NCBI GenBank assembly: GCA_025459195.1
Contig: JALORF010000003.1
Location: forward strand, 1 to 47,693
Direction: 5' to 3'
From: Beijerinckiaceae bacterium
Lineage (GTDB): Bacteria; Pseudomonadota; Alphaproteobacteria; Rhizobiales; Beijerinckiaceae
DNA length: 47,693 nt
A program made the position numbers and the translations under genes. Every line of letters starts with the position of its first letter. The stretch's first letter is position 1. The notes beneath the pieces are model-generated. The model did no database searches, was not told where the DNA came from, and was given only the letters and a program-made list of their open reading frames with translations. Below, piece by piece: positions 18,099-27,034 of the stretch.

Positions 18099-19061
18099 CT
18101 ACAGCAGCCGCCCCGTTGCACCGGCCGGATCGTCCGTGTTCATGACGCGGTAGAGCGAGGCTTCCCCTGTCATCGACGGCGTGAGCGCATGCTTCAGCCC
18201 AGGCGGAATGGCGGCCGTATCGCCGGGGTTGAGGACCGTCTCTCCCCCGTCCCATGTCAGCCGCCAGTGGCCCCGCATCGGCATCAGGATCTCATGGCGG
18301 TCGAGGACATAGGGCGTTTCGGGCAAGGAATGCCGCGAGATCAGTTCAACCTCGAAGCCCGGCCTGTCGCGCAGTTTGCCGGCCGCTCCGATCACCTTCG
18401 CGGGCTGGCGGTCCGAGAGGGCCATCAGGTCCCAGTAGCGGGCGACATGTCCGGGCACCACATCAGCGGTTGACGGTTCGGGGTAGGCCGCGAGCTCGGC
18501 CTCGGTCAGCAGCGGCATGGGGGGAACGCCGTCCGGCAGCTTCTGGCCCTTCTTGCTGTCATAGAGCTTGCCGTTCGCGCCAAGGACAAGGCCGTGGGCC
18601 CTGGCCTCCTCGATCACCTGCGGGGCCCAGATCACACCGCCGCCGGCGTCATCGCCACCAAGCACCGCCATGATCATCCCGTAGTCGGTGCCGATGTTCT
18701 CGAAGCCGCGGAAGATGCCGGTGGGGATGTTGATGATGTCGCCTTCTTCCAGAACGACCTCGCCGGCCTTGCCCCAGCGTCCCCAGAAGAAGCGCCAGCG
18801 GCCCTTGAGCGCAAAGAACACCTCCGCCGTGCGATGCGAATGCAGGGAATTGCGGCACTTCGGCGGTTGTCCGGCCGCACCGATGTTGAAGCCGGGGGTC
18901 TCCTTGATGTGCACATGCTGGTCCGGGCTTTCCGAGACGCCGCCACCGATGATGGTGAAGTTCTCCTTGGTGTCGGAGCCCGGCGTGTGGGCGTCAATGA
19001 AGGCGGTCTTGCACGGTCTCAGGTCTCCATAGCGGACGATCCGGCTCATCACGTCGATCAT
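18099..19061 (-). CDS. Bicupin protein (possible dioxygenase or sugar-acid enzyme)
   Basis: This 320-residue protein has two cupin barrels. The first (about 70-135) carries the metal motif HSHRTAE-x6-G and a second motif GDIINIPTGIFRG in which the usual His is replaced by Arg. The second (about 240-300) has DRHEILMPMRG and GDTAAIPPGLKHA. Bicupins include gentisate-type dioxygenases and other metal enzymes, but no subfamily is clear to me. AGGAAAA lies upstream of the ATG. It is the last gene of a minus-strand operon, 30 bases after the RraA-like gene, and probably acts on the imported compound or its product. Confidence 0.8.
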   Translation of the reverse strand: MIDVMSRIVRYGDLRPCKTAFIDAHTPGSDTKENFTIIGGGVSESPDQHVHIKETPGFNIGAAGQPPKCRNSLHSHRTAEVFFALKGRWRFFWGRWGKAGEVVLEEGDIINIPTGIFRGFENIGTDYGMIMAVLGGDDAGGGVIWAPQVIEEARAHGLVLGANGKLYDSKKGQKLPDGVPPMPLLTEAELAAYPEPSTADVVPGHVARYWDLMALSDRQPAKVIGAAGKLRDRPGFEVELISRHSLPETPYVLDRHEILMPMRGHWRLTWDGGETVLNPGDTAAIPPGLKHALTPSMTGEASLYRVMNTDDPAGATGRLL

Positions 19062-19091
19062 GTGGGTTTTCCTGTCTTTGATGTGTCTGGT

Positions 19092-19796
19092 TCAGTGGAC
19101 ATCTTCGGCTTCGCCCCAGGCTGTCAGAAGCCTGTGAATGTCGAAATCCGGCGACCGCGCCGCCTTCAGGATTGGCGCTTCCTTGCGGGTCACCAGATCG
19201 ATGGCATGCGGCAGTTCGGCCTCCATGCCGGGCTCGATGATCACCGCACCGTGGCGGTCGGCATGGATCAGGTCGCCCGGAACAATGGCGAGGCCAAAGA
19301 CCTGGACCGGCAGGTCAAAGCCGGTCACATGCACGAAGGCGTGGCTTGGCCCAATGCTGCCGGCCAGCAGGCAGAACCCCGGATCGATGGCCCCCAGATC
19401 GCGGATCGAGCCATTGGTGAGCACGCCTTGCAGGCCCAGTCCCTTGTGGATCGCCACGTTGACCTCGCCCCAGAACGCCCCGATGCCAGGCTCGTCGCCG
19501 TGATCCTCGATGACGACAAGGCGAGGGCGCTGCTCGCTGGCCAGGTAGCGGTAGTAGTTCAGCCGGCGCGCCCTGACCACGGCCGCGTCGTCGCTGGCAG
19601 GCCTGTCCGCGCGGATGCGGGCGGTCAGCGCAAAGCCGACCATGGGTGGCAGCACGGGGTCTGCCGCGATGACCGTGGCGCGCGTGAACCCGGTGCTCCG
19701 GCGCCGGCCCTCGATCAGTTCGATGGCATTGCAGATTGTCGGCGTGTCGACCGCCTTCAATGCAGCGAGGACATCAGGGGCAAGATGGCGCGTCAC
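19092..19796 (-). CDS. RraA-family lyase (aldolase/decarboxylase-like)
   Basis: This 234-residue protein has the fold motifs of the RraA / 4-hydroxy-4-methyl-2-oxoglutarate aldolase family: WGEVN..A, the Arg-Asp pair in TNGSIRDLGAI and the PGDLIHADRHGAVIIEP segment. The conserved RD pair suggests a metal-dependent retro-aldol or oxaloacetate decarboxylase activity rather than an RNase E regulator. I chose GTG 19796, which overlaps the permease stop (GTGA); the longer ATG start would run inside the permease gene. The protein likely cleaves a 2-oxo acid made from the imported compound. It is a distant paralogue of the GalC-like gene at 35420. Confidence 0.85.
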   Translation of the reverse strand: MTRHLAPDVLAALKAVDTPTICNAIELIEGRRRSTGFTRATVIAADPVLPPMVGFALTARIRADRPASDDAAVVRARRLNYYRYLASEQRPRLVVIEDHGDEPGIGAFWGEVNVAIHKGLGLQGVLTNGSIRDLGAIDPGFCLLAGSIGPSHAFVHVTGFDLPVQVFGLAIVPGDLIHADRHGAVIIEPGMEAELPHAIDLVTRKEAPILKAARSPDFDIHRLLTAWGEAEDVH

Positions 19797-20614
19797 TTTA
19801 CTGCTCCTCCGGTCAGGCCAGCCTCGAAATGTTTCTGGATCGCCACGGCTGCGATGAAGGCGGGCACGGTGATGAAGATCCCGGCTGCCGCCATCAACTC
19901 CCACAGATCGCCGCGCTCGGTGCGGAAGCTCACCAGCCCGACCTGCAAGGTCACCGCCTTGTCGCGGGTCAGGATCAGGGCGAAGATGAACTCGTTCCAG
20001 GTCAGGATGAAGCAGAACACCGACGCCACGATCACGCCCGGCAGCGCCATGGGCACGACAACGCGGGTGATGATGGCGAGCCGGGAGGCCCCATCGATCA
20101 GCGCAGCCTCGTCACATTCGATCGGCACCGCATCGAAATAGTCCTTCAGCATCCAGACCGCGAAGGGGGTCACGATGGCCAGATTGACGATGACCAGGCC
20201 GGTGCGGGTGTCGAGCAGGCCCAGATCGCGGAACATCAGGTAGAACGGCAGGATGATCACCACAGCCGGGATAAATTGGGTGGCCAGCATCAGGAAGAAC
20301 AGGCCGCGCTTGAAGGCGAACTCGAAGCGCGAGAACGAATAGGCCGACAGGATCGCCGCCGGAATGGCGATGGCCAGCGTGAAGAAGGCGACCACCGTGC
20401 TGTTGACGATGCGCAGACCGATGTTCCAGGGGGCCTCGAAAACGATGCCGAAGTTCTGGACGGTTGGCGTGAAGCCCAGCCCCAGTTGATAGACGTCGCG
20501 CGGCAGCTTGAAGGCTGTCAGCATCATCCACGCGATCGGAAAGACAATCATGCCGAAGAACAGCAGCAGCACCGCCGATTTCAGCGCAGTGGCAAGAGGC
20601 GAGGGCGCGGTCAC
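19793..20614 (-). CDS. ABC transporter permease, carbohydrate type (MalG-like)
   Basis: A 273-residue inner-membrane permease with six hydrophobic helices and the EAA loop DEAALIDGASRLAIITRVVVP, which contacts the ATPase. It starts with GTG 20614 overlapping the stop of the partner permease (GTGA) and itself overlaps the RraA-like gene. It pairs with the MalF-like permease upstream; the ATPase subunit is absent from this operon. Confidence 0.9.
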   Translation of the reverse strand: MTAPSPLATALKSAVLLLFFGMIVFPIAWMMLTAFKLPRDVYQLGLGFTPTVQNFGIVFEAPWNIGLRIVNSTVVAFFTLAIAIPAAILSAYSFSRFEFAFKRGLFFLMLATQFIPAVVIILPFYLMFRDLGLLDTRTGLVIVNLAIVTPFAVWMLKDYFDAVPIECDEAALIDGASRLAIITRVVVPMALPGVIVASVFCFILTWNEFIFALILTRDKAVTLQVGLVSFRTERGDLWELMAAAGIFITVPAFIAAVAIQKHFEAGLTGGAVK

Positions 20615-21492
20615 CGGGCAATGACCTTCGGCGGCATCACCAGCCGCGTGTAGACAATGCCGATCCCGACCAGGATGGCGGTGAGCACGATCGCCAGGGC
20701 CGAGGCATGGCCCATGTCATAGTGCACGAAGCCGATGGTGTAGACATAATGCGCCAAGGTCTGGGTGGTGATGCCGGGCCCGGCTCCTGTGAGCGTCTGG
20801 ACCGAATCGAACATCTTCAGCGCGAAGATCGTCTTGAGCACCAGGGCCACCGCGATCACTCCCTTGATCTGCGGCAGCACGACGAGACGGGTGGTCTGCC
20901 AGGGCGTCGCCCCGTCGATCAGCGCCGCCTCCTCGGTCTCCACTGGCACGGCCGCCAATCCACCCAGGAAGATCAGGGTCAGATAGGGGAACCAGTGCCA
21001 GACATCGGACAGGATGAGCGCTGCCATCGCGTAGCCGGGACTGGCCAGCCAGATCACGTCCGCGAGCGGCGGGACAAGCCAGCCAATGCCCTTGGCCAGC
21101 ACGCCATATTCGCCGTTGAACATGAAGCGGAACGAAACCCCGATCAGCGCCGGGCTCATCGCGAAGGGCAGGATCAGCACGGCGCGCGTCAGGCTTTGCA
21201 GCACCCCGGCGCGGCGCAGCAGCAACGCCAGGCCGAGGGAGACGGCCACCGCAATCACCACATCCAGCGTCACGAACACAACCGTGACCTTGAGGGCATT
21301 CCAGAATTCCGGCTCCTCGAAGGCGAATGCATAGTTGTCCAGTCCGACCCAGCCTTGTGGAACCGGCGAGCGTTTAAGCCGCCAGTTCCGGAAGCTGGTG
21401 GCAATCGCCGAGCCCAGCGGCCACAGCGTCGTGCCGAGCACGATGACGAGCGCCGGCACAAGCAGCAGATAGCGCATGATGCGGTCTGGCAT
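20611..21492 (-). CDS. ABC transporter permease, carbohydrate type (MalF-like)
   Basis: A 293-residue permease with six helices and the EAA loop EEAALIDGATPWQTTRLVVLP. It lies 34 bases after the binding-protein gene and overlaps the MalG-like gene by 4 bases. Together they form the membrane channel of a CUT1-type importer. Substrate class (sugar, sugar acid or other polyol-like compound) follows from family only. Confidence 0.9.
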   Translation of the reverse strand: MPDRIMRYLLLVPALVIVLGTTLWPLGSAIATSFRNWRLKRSPVPQGWVGLDNYAFAFEEPEFWNALKVTVVFVTLDVVIAVAVSLGLALLLRRAGVLQSLTRAVLILPFAMSPALIGVSFRFMFNGEYGVLAKGIGWLVPPLADVIWLASPGYAMAALILSDVWHWFPYLTLIFLGGLAAVPVETEEAALIDGATPWQTTRLVVLPQIKGVIAVALVLKTIFALKMFDSVQTLTGAGPGITTQTLAHYVYTIGFVHYDMGHASALAIVLTAILVGIGIVYTRLVMPPKVIAR

Positions 21493-21526
21493 GGCCTTGT
21501 GCCGATGCTGTCAGTCTGCCGGGGTC

Positions 21527-22843
21527 TCAGCCGCGCCGCGCGATGCGGCGCACGGTGGCTTCCGCCGCCTTGAAGGCGTCAGAGACCGAGCGTGTGCCCG
21601 ACGCGGCTTCGGACATGGCGGTTTCCATGGCCTCCATCATCTGCGGCCAATCGGCCGTGTAGGGCACGACCTTGGTGTTCTGGAGAGCCTCCGCCGCAAA
21701 CGTATGCATGCCGCCGAAGCGCTTGTTGACATCCGGGTCGCGCAGGTTCGACCACTGCGTCGCAATCACATCGCTCTCCTTGGGATCGAGCAGGATGTCG
21801 CGCTCGAGGGAGGGCTCGGTCACGAAGGTGATGAATTCCATCGCCGCGTCCTTGGCCTTGCTGTTGCGGGCGATCCCGTAGATCCAGTTGTTGATGTAGG
21901 TCGAGCGCGGCCCGCCGGCGAACGAGGGCAGCGGTGCAAAGCCAACCTGCTCTTCCGTCAGCTTCGACACCTTCGGGTCGATCAGCCCGCCCCGCACCCA
22001 CCACCAGACGGCAACCATGGCCGAATTGCCGCCGCGCATCGAATTGACCGCATCCTGTTCGTTGAACGACACGGCGGCGGCAGGCGTCACCTTGTGGGTG
22101 CGCAGCATGTCGATGTAATCCTGCGTTGCGCGCAGGCCGGCCTCGCTGGCAAACAGCGGCATGCCCTTGGCATCGAACACATCGGCGCCGCGGCCCCACA
22201 GGAAATTGTACCAGACCATCAGGTTCTGGCCGTTGCTTTTGCCATAGGGCAGCGCAATGCCGGCAATCTGCTCCTTGTCCTGAAGAACCTTGGAGATGCT
22301 GACCACCTCGTCCCAGGTCTTGGGCGCGGCAAGACTGTGCTTTGCGAACAGATCCTTGCGATAGAACAGCAACTGGACATGCGAGCGGGTCGGCAGCCCC
22401 AGTTGCCTGCCTTCGACGGCACCCAGATCAAGGAAGGCCTTGGGGTAGCGCGCCGTGTCGATCTTCTTGCCCGCGATGCGGGTATCCAGCGGGTCCAGCA
22501 GATTGACCAGCGACGGCACCCACTGGTCCATCACCACCACGATGTCGAAGCCGCCCGTGCCGCCGACCATCTCGGCCGTCAGCGCCTCACGCATGTTGGC
22601 GAACGGGACATAGGTGTATTTCACCGTGATCCCTGTTGCCTCCGTGAACGCCGCAGCCCTTGCCTCATGGGCGCGGAACTGCGTGGCGACCACGCAGAGA
22701 ATCTTGATTTCCTGCCCGGCGAAAGGCTTGCCGGATCGCAGATTGGCCAAAGCCGCCGCCTGCGCCTGTGCCGGCCGGGGCAATGCGCTGGCGAGGCCCA
22801 GTGCCGATGCGCCGATGGCGAAATCACGTCTGTTGAGTGTCAT
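21527..22843 (-). CDS. ABC transporter substrate-binding protein, carbohydrate type
   Basis: This 438-residue exported binding protein belongs to the extracellular solute-binding family 1. It has a twin-arginine-like leader (NRRDFAIGASALGLASALP, cleavage near AQA) and typical segments such as TGITVKYTYVP, FDIVVVMDQWVPSL, GLPTRSHVQLLFYRKDLF and NNWIYGIARNSKAKDAA. I chose ATG 22843 (MTLNRRDF) with GGGAGGA just upstream over the ORF-track start at 22984, which would remove the leader. It is the first gene of the operon, behind a palindromic operator-like site. Confidence 0.9.
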   Translation of the reverse strand: MTLNRRDFAIGASALGLASALPRPAQAQAAALANLRSGKPFAGQEIKILCVVATQFRAHEARAAAFTEATGITVKYTYVPFANMREALTAEMVGGTGGFDIVVVMDQWVPSLVNLLDPLDTRIAGKKIDTARYPKAFLDLGAVEGRQLGLPTRSHVQLLFYRKDLFAKHSLAAPKTWDEVVSISKVLQDKEQIAGIALPYGKSNGQNLMVWYNFLWGRGADVFDAKGMPLFASEAGLRATQDYIDMLRTHKVTPAAAVSFNEQDAVNSMRGGNSAMVAVWWWVRGGLIDPKVSKLTEEQVGFAPLPSFAGGPRSTYINNWIYGIARNSKAKDAAMEFITFVTEPSLERDILLDPKESDVIATQWSNLRDPDVNKRFGGMHTFAAEALQNTKVVPYTADWPQMMEAMETAMSEAASGTRSVSDAFKAAEATVRRIARRG

Positions 22844-22878
22844 GCTGTCCTCCCGAGACCCGGTCTTGCTGACCATGT

Positions 22879-22894
22879 TTGCATTCGTATGCAA
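22879..22894. promoter_or_regulatory. Palindromic operator candidate (TTGCAT-TCGT-ATGCAA)
   Basis: TTGCAT and ATGCAA form a perfect inverted repeat around TCGT, 36 bases upstream of the binding-protein start and between two divergent transcription units. Read on the minus strand it contains TTGCATAC, also found in front of the lactonase-like gene at 47303. It resembles sites of FCD-type GntR regulators. Confidence 0.55.
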
Positions 22895-23046
22895 GATGGC
22901 GCGAATGTTGGAGCTTGGCAAGCATCGCTGCCGGCGCATCGCATTGCACGCTGCACGGGCAGGGCCCCGGCGGGTGATTGACACGGGGAGGGCGGGGTAT
23001 ACTGATAGCAGATCAGCAGGACGACCCCGGGAGTGACGAGCATTCC

Positions 23047-23448
23047 ATGACGCAGATCCAGCGCCCGGCGGTTGCGGGCAACCAGCTCGCGATCACGTTC
23101 CTCTATTATCGTGACCTCCAGGGTGCGATGAGCTTTTACGAGGACATGCTCGGTCTCACCCTCGCGATCGATCAGGGCTGGTCCAAGATCTACCGCATCA
23201 CCGATAGCGGTTATGTCGGGCTGGTGGATGAAACCCGGGGCAGCCATCGAGCCAATCCGATCAAGCCCGTCCAGCTTTGCATCCGTGTCGCCGATGTCGA
23301 CGCCTGGTATGCGTGGATCGCCTCCCGCGGCCCCGAAGGCCTGCGCGGGCCGCGTTCCAACACAGAACTGAAGATCCGCGCGTTCGTGTTCAACGATCCG
23401 GAAGGCTACCAGATCGAAATCCAGTCCGCGCTGACGGCGGACGCGTGA
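23047..23448 (+). CDS. VOC family protein (glyoxalase/dioxygenase superfamily)
   Basis: This is a small single-unit (133 residues) vicinal-oxygen-chelate protein with the typical start ITFLYYRDLQGAMSFYEDMLGL, a central VGLVDE strand and a closing DPEGYQIEIQS with a possible metal Glu. The class binds a metal and acts on vicinal oxygen compounds, as glyoxalases, epimerases or resistance proteins do. I chose ATG 23047 over the longer ORF. It is the first gene of a plus-strand operon with a dipeptide-type importer and may act on its cargo; the reaction is unknown. Confidence 0.8.
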   Translation: MTQIQRPAVAGNQLAITFLYYRDLQGAMSFYEDMLGLTLAIDQGWSKIYRITDSGYVGLVDETRGSHRANPIKPVQLCIRVADVDAWYAWIASRGPEGLRGPRSNTELKIRAFVFNDPEGYQIEIQSALTADA

Positions 23449-23496
23449 GCCGACGATGGCCAGACCGCGCCAGTTGCCTATCCAGGGAGAAAAGCG

Positions 23497-25065
23497 ATGA
23501 ACACCAACGGCTTTGCAAATCTGACGCGCCGCGGCGCGATCGCGGGTGCCGCAGCGGCGGCTCTCATCCCGACCGGGGCGCTCGCCCAGGCCAAAGCGCT
23601 GACCATTGCGCTGACGGCCGACGCCATCATCCTCGATCCCCACGCGGCGAACGAACTCTCCGCCAACATCATGTTCTACCATTTCTACGATGCGCTGGTG
23701 CAGCGCACGCCCGAACTGGAGTTCAAGCCCAGTCTGGCCGAGAGCTGGCAGGTCACGGATGATCTGACCTGGGTCTTCAAGCTCCGGCGTGGCGTGAAGT
23801 TCCACAATGGCGACGAGTTGAAGGCCTCCGACGTGGTCTTCACCGTCGAGAGGCTGAAGAAGGCGCTGATGGCCAGTCTGGTCGCCAACATCGCCGCTGC
23901 CCGCGCCATCGACGATTACACCGTCGAGTTCAAGACGCCGAAGCCCTATGCGGTCCTGCACATGGCGCTCGCCGAAATCCTGATCATGAACGAGAAGCAT
24001 GCCAGCGCGCAGACGCCGGAGCAGATCGGCCTGAGGCCGATGGGGACCGGGCCCTACCGCCTGGTGGAGTGGATCAAGGAAGATCGTCTCGTGATGGAGG
24101 CGCACCCCGATCACTGGCGCGGCAAGGCGAAGATCGAGCGTGTCACCTTCCGGCCGATCACCAACCCGGCAACCCGCACGGCGGCCCTGCTCACCGGCGG
24201 CGTCGATGTGATCCAGGACCTGTCGGTGCGCGATGTCGCAAGCGTGCGCGCCAACAATGCCTTCAACGTCATCACCCGACCGAGCCTGCTCAACATCGTG
24301 CTGGCACTCGACATGCGCGACAAGTCGCCGACCATCGATCTGCCCGTCAATCCGATGAAGGACCAGCGGGTGCGCGAGGCAATCGTGCGCGCCATCAATG
24401 TCGAGGGCCTGCGCACCGTGGTGATGAACGGCTTTGCCACGCCGAGCGAGCAGTTCGTGCCATCCTCGCATCTGGGCTACGTGCCGGGCCTCAACTTCCG
24501 GCAACTGTATCCGTTCGACCTGGCACGGGCGGCGGCGCTGATGAAGGAGGCGGGCTTCGAGCGTGGCTTCACCATGACGCTCGACACGACCAACAACCGC
24601 TATGTCAACGACGCCACCATCGCGCAGGCGCTGGCCAGCATGCTGTCGCGCATCAACATCACCGTGAATCTGAACCTGATGCCGCGCGCCAACTTCTTTG
24701 GCTACATCCGCGTGCCGTCAGACAAGTCGAGCTTCATCATGAGCGGCTGGGACACGCCCTCGGGCGACGCGGGCAACATGTACAACGTGCTGCTCTACAG
24801 CCGCGGCCGCAAGGCCGGCTACGGTCAGGCCAACCGCGGGGCCTACTCCAATCCCGCCTTCGACGAGGCCATCGACAAGGCGGACGCCACCTCCGACATG
24901 AAGAAGCGCCATGAATACCTGCAGGAGGCGACGAAGATCGCGGCGCGCGACATCCCGATGATTCCCGTGCATTACGAGCAGGACATCTATGCCGCCAAGA
25001 AGAACGTGACGGTGGTGCCGCGCATGGACAAGTTCATCTGGGCCTACGAAATGGACGTGACCTGA
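23497..25065 (+). CDS. ABC transporter substrate-binding protein, family 5 (dipeptide/nickel type)
   Basis: A 522-residue periplasmic binding protein with a twin-arginine-like leader (TRRGAIAGAAAAALIPTGALAQA). It carries the family-5 signature segments PSLAESWQVTDD, WVFKLRRGVKFHNGDEL, GTGPYRLVEW and the long C-terminal lobe. AGGGAGAA precedes ATG 23497. Such proteins deliver peptides, but also opines, sugar acids, metal complexes and plant compounds. It heads a complete importer with two permeases and two ATPases. A stable hairpin after its stop may set it at a higher level than the membrane parts. Confidence 0.92.
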   Translation: MNTNGFANLTRRGAIAGAAAAALIPTGALAQAKALTIALTADAIILDPHAANELSANIMFYHFYDALVQRTPELEFKPSLAESWQVTDDLTWVFKLRRGVKFHNGDELKASDVVFTVERLKKALMASLVANIAAARAIDDYTVEFKTPKPYAVLHMALAEILIMNEKHASAQTPEQIGLRPMGTGPYRLVEWIKEDRLVMEAHPDHWRGKAKIERVTFRPITNPATRTAALLTGGVDVIQDLSVRDVASVRANNAFNVITRPSLLNIVLALDMRDKSPTIDLPVNPMKDQRVREAIVRAINVEGLRTVVMNGFATPSEQFVPSSHLGYVPGLNFRQLYPFDLARAAALMKEAGFERGFTMTLDTTNNRYVNDATIAQALASMLSRINITVNLNLMPRANFFGYIRVPSDKSSFIMSGWDTPSGDAGNMYNVLLYSRGRKAGYGQANRGAYSNPAFDEAIDKADATSDMKKRHEYLQEATKIAARDIPMIPVHYEQDIYAAKKNVTVVPRMDKFIWAYEMDVT

Positions 25066-25108
25066 CGGCCGGAGCCGCAATGGCGCAACCGTTGTTGCCG
25101 CCCCCTGA

Positions 25109-25131
25109 AGCCAGCCCCGCCGGGGCTGGCT
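25109..25131 (+). other. Perfect GC-rich hairpin between binding protein and permease genes
   Basis: AGCCAGCCCC and GGGGCTGGCT make a perfect 10-bp stem with a GCC loop, 43 bases after the binding-protein stop. No T-run follows. Such structures often stabilise the upstream binding-protein mRNA or partly stop transcription before the permeases. Confidence 0.65.
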
Positions 25132-25159
25132 GCCTTGTCCGACAGCATCGGGACGCATC

Positions 25160-26125
25160 GTGTTCGGCTACCTGATCAAGCGCTTCATCCAGATGATCTT
25201 CGTGCTGTGGATCGTCTCCGTGCTGGTCTTCGTGATGATGAGCTTCACGGGCGACCCGACCTACATGATGGTGCCGCTCGATGCGACCGATGAACAGATC
25301 GAGCAGGCACGCCGGATCCTGGGGCTCGATCAGTCTCATCTGGTGCAGTATTGGCGCTTCCTGACAAACCTGCTGCAGGGCGATTTCGGGCGCTCCTTCG
25401 TCTTCCGCCAGCCGGCCCTGCAACTGATCATGGAGCGACTGCCGGCGACGCTGGAGATCGTCTTCCTCGCCATGATCATGGCGCTGGTGGTGGCGATCCC
25501 GCTCGGCGTCTATGCCGGAGCCTACCCGCAGCGCGCCGGCAGCAGGGCGCTCATGGCAGGCTCGCTGGTCGGCATTTCGCTGCCCGGCTTCTGGCTCGGC
25601 ATGGTGCTGATCTTCATCTTCGCGGTGAAGCTGCAGATGTTTCCCTCGTCCGGGCGCGGGCCCACCGAGGTGATCTGGGGCATGCGCCTCAGTTTCCTCA
25701 GTTGGGAAGGCTTCCGCCACCTGATCTTGCCGGCGGTCACGCTCTCGATCGGCACGCTGGCCATCCTGATGCGCATCATCCGCGCCGAGATGATGGAGGT
25801 GCTGCGCCAGGACTACATCAAGTTCGCCCGCGCCAAGGGGGCAGCCAACCGTTTCGTGTTGTTCAAGCATGGCCTCAAGAACGCGCTGATCCCGTTGATC
25901 ACCGTATTCGGACTGATGCTGGGCGACCTGATCGCTTTCGCGACGCTGACCGAGACGATCTTCGCCTGGCCGGGCATCGGCAAGCTCCTGGTGGATTCCA
26001 TCTATCGCGGCGACCGGCCGGTGATCGTGGTCTACCTGATGTTCGTCGCCTTCCTGTTCGTTGTGGTCAACTTCCTCGTCGACGTGGCCTATGCGCTGAT
26101 CGACCCGCGCATCAAGGTGACCTGA
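25160..26125 (+). CDS. ABC transporter permease, DppB-like
   Basis: A 321-residue permease with six helices. It has the N-terminal signature of DppB proteins (YLIKRFIQMIFVLWIVSVLVF) and the EAA loop YIKFARAKGAANRFVLFKHGLKN. The GTG start at 25160 lies after a short GGGAC. It forms the channel with the DppC-like protein that starts 3 bases after its stop. Confidence 0.92.
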   Translation: MFGYLIKRFIQMIFVLWIVSVLVFVMMSFTGDPTYMMVPLDATDEQIEQARRILGLDQSHLVQYWRFLTNLLQGDFGRSFVFRQPALQLIMERLPATLEIVFLAMIMALVVAIPLGVYAGAYPQRAGSRALMAGSLVGISLPGFWLGMVLIFIFAVKLQMFPSSGRGPTEVIWGMRLSFLSWEGFRHLILPAVTLSIGTLAILMRIIRAEMMEVLRQDYIKFARAKGAANRFVLFKHGLKNALIPLITVFGLMLGDLIAFATLTETIFAWPGIGKLLVDSIYRGDRPVIVVYLMFVAFLFVVVNFLVDVAYALIDPRIKVT

Positions 26126-26128
26126 GCC

Positions 26129-27034
26129 ATGGCCACCAACATGCCTGCCGCCCCATCGGCCCTGCGCCGTTTCATGGCCTCGGAACTGGCCCATAACTGG
26201 CTGCGCAGTGCCTCGGCCATTGCGGGCAGCATCATCATTCTGGGCTTTGTCGTGATGGTGACGGCCGGCCCCTATCTCACCGCCCAGAACCCCTATGACG
26301 TGCGCCAGCTCGACATCATGGAGGCTTTCAAGCCGCCGATGTGGCTCGAAGGTGGCACGGGCCAATACATTCTCGGCACCGACCAGCAAGGCCGCGATGT
26401 CTGGGCCAGCATCGTCTATGGCAGCCGCATCTCGCTGTTCATCGGGCTGGCCGCCATGCTCGGCTCGGCGCTGATCGGGGCGACGCTCGGGCTGGTGGCC
26501 GGCTTTTACGGCGGCCGCCTCGACACCGTCATCATGCGCATTGCCGACATCCAGCTTTCGTTTCCCTCCGTGCTGATCGCGCTGGTGCTGATGTCGGCCT
26601 TCGGCACCGGCGTCGACAAGGTCCTGATCGCGCTCGTTTCGGTCGGCTGGGTGGTCTATGCCCGGACCGTGCGTGGCGCGACGCTGCGCGAGAAGAGCCG
26701 CGAATATGTCCAGGCGGCGCGCGTCTCCGGCCTGCCCAACCACAAGATCATCCTCAAGCACGTGCTGCCCAACGTGCTGACGCCGCTGATCGTCATCGCC
26801 ACCATTCAGGTCGGCACCTTCATCCTGATCGAGGCTTCGCTGAGCTTCCTGGGTGTCGGGGTTCCGATCACCCAGCCGTCGCTTGGCCTGCTGATCAAGA
26901 ATGGCTTTGACGTGCTGTTCAGCGGCCTGTGGTGGATTTCCGTCTTTCCCGGCCTGTTCATCATGCTGGTCGTGTTCGGCATCAACCTGCTCGGCGACTT
27001 CCTCCGCGACGAGTTGAACCCGAGGTTGAAATGA
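26129..27034 (+). CDS. ABC transporter permease, DppC-like
   Basis: A 301-residue permease with a hydrophobic N-terminal segment, the conserved LGTDQQGRDVWASIVYGSR stretch and the EAA loop YVQAARVSGLPNHKIILKHVLPN. It partners the DppB-like gene. Its stop overlaps the first ATPase start (ATGA). Confidence 0.92.
   Translation: MATNMPAAPSALRRFMASELAHNWLRSASAIAGSIIILGFVVMVTAGPYLTAQNPYDVRQLDIMEAFKPPMWLEGGTGQYILGTDQQGRDVWASIVYGSRISLFIGLAAMLGSALIGATLGLVAGFYGGRLDTVIMRIADIQLSFPSVLIALVLMSAFGTGVDKVLIALVSVGWVVYARTVRGATLREKSREYVQAARVSGLPNHKIILKHVLPNVLTPLIVIATIQVGTFILIEASLSFLGVGVPITQPSLGLLIKNGFDVLFSGLWWISVFPGLFIMLVVFGINLLGDFLRDELNPRLK

Noticed and set aside
18594-20141. 515-residue plus-strand ORF
   Set aside because: Antisense to the bicupin, RraA-like and permease genes; shadow.
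22840-24504. 554-residue minus-strand ORF
   Set aside because: Covers the VOC and family-5 binding-protein genes on the other strand and has no family features.
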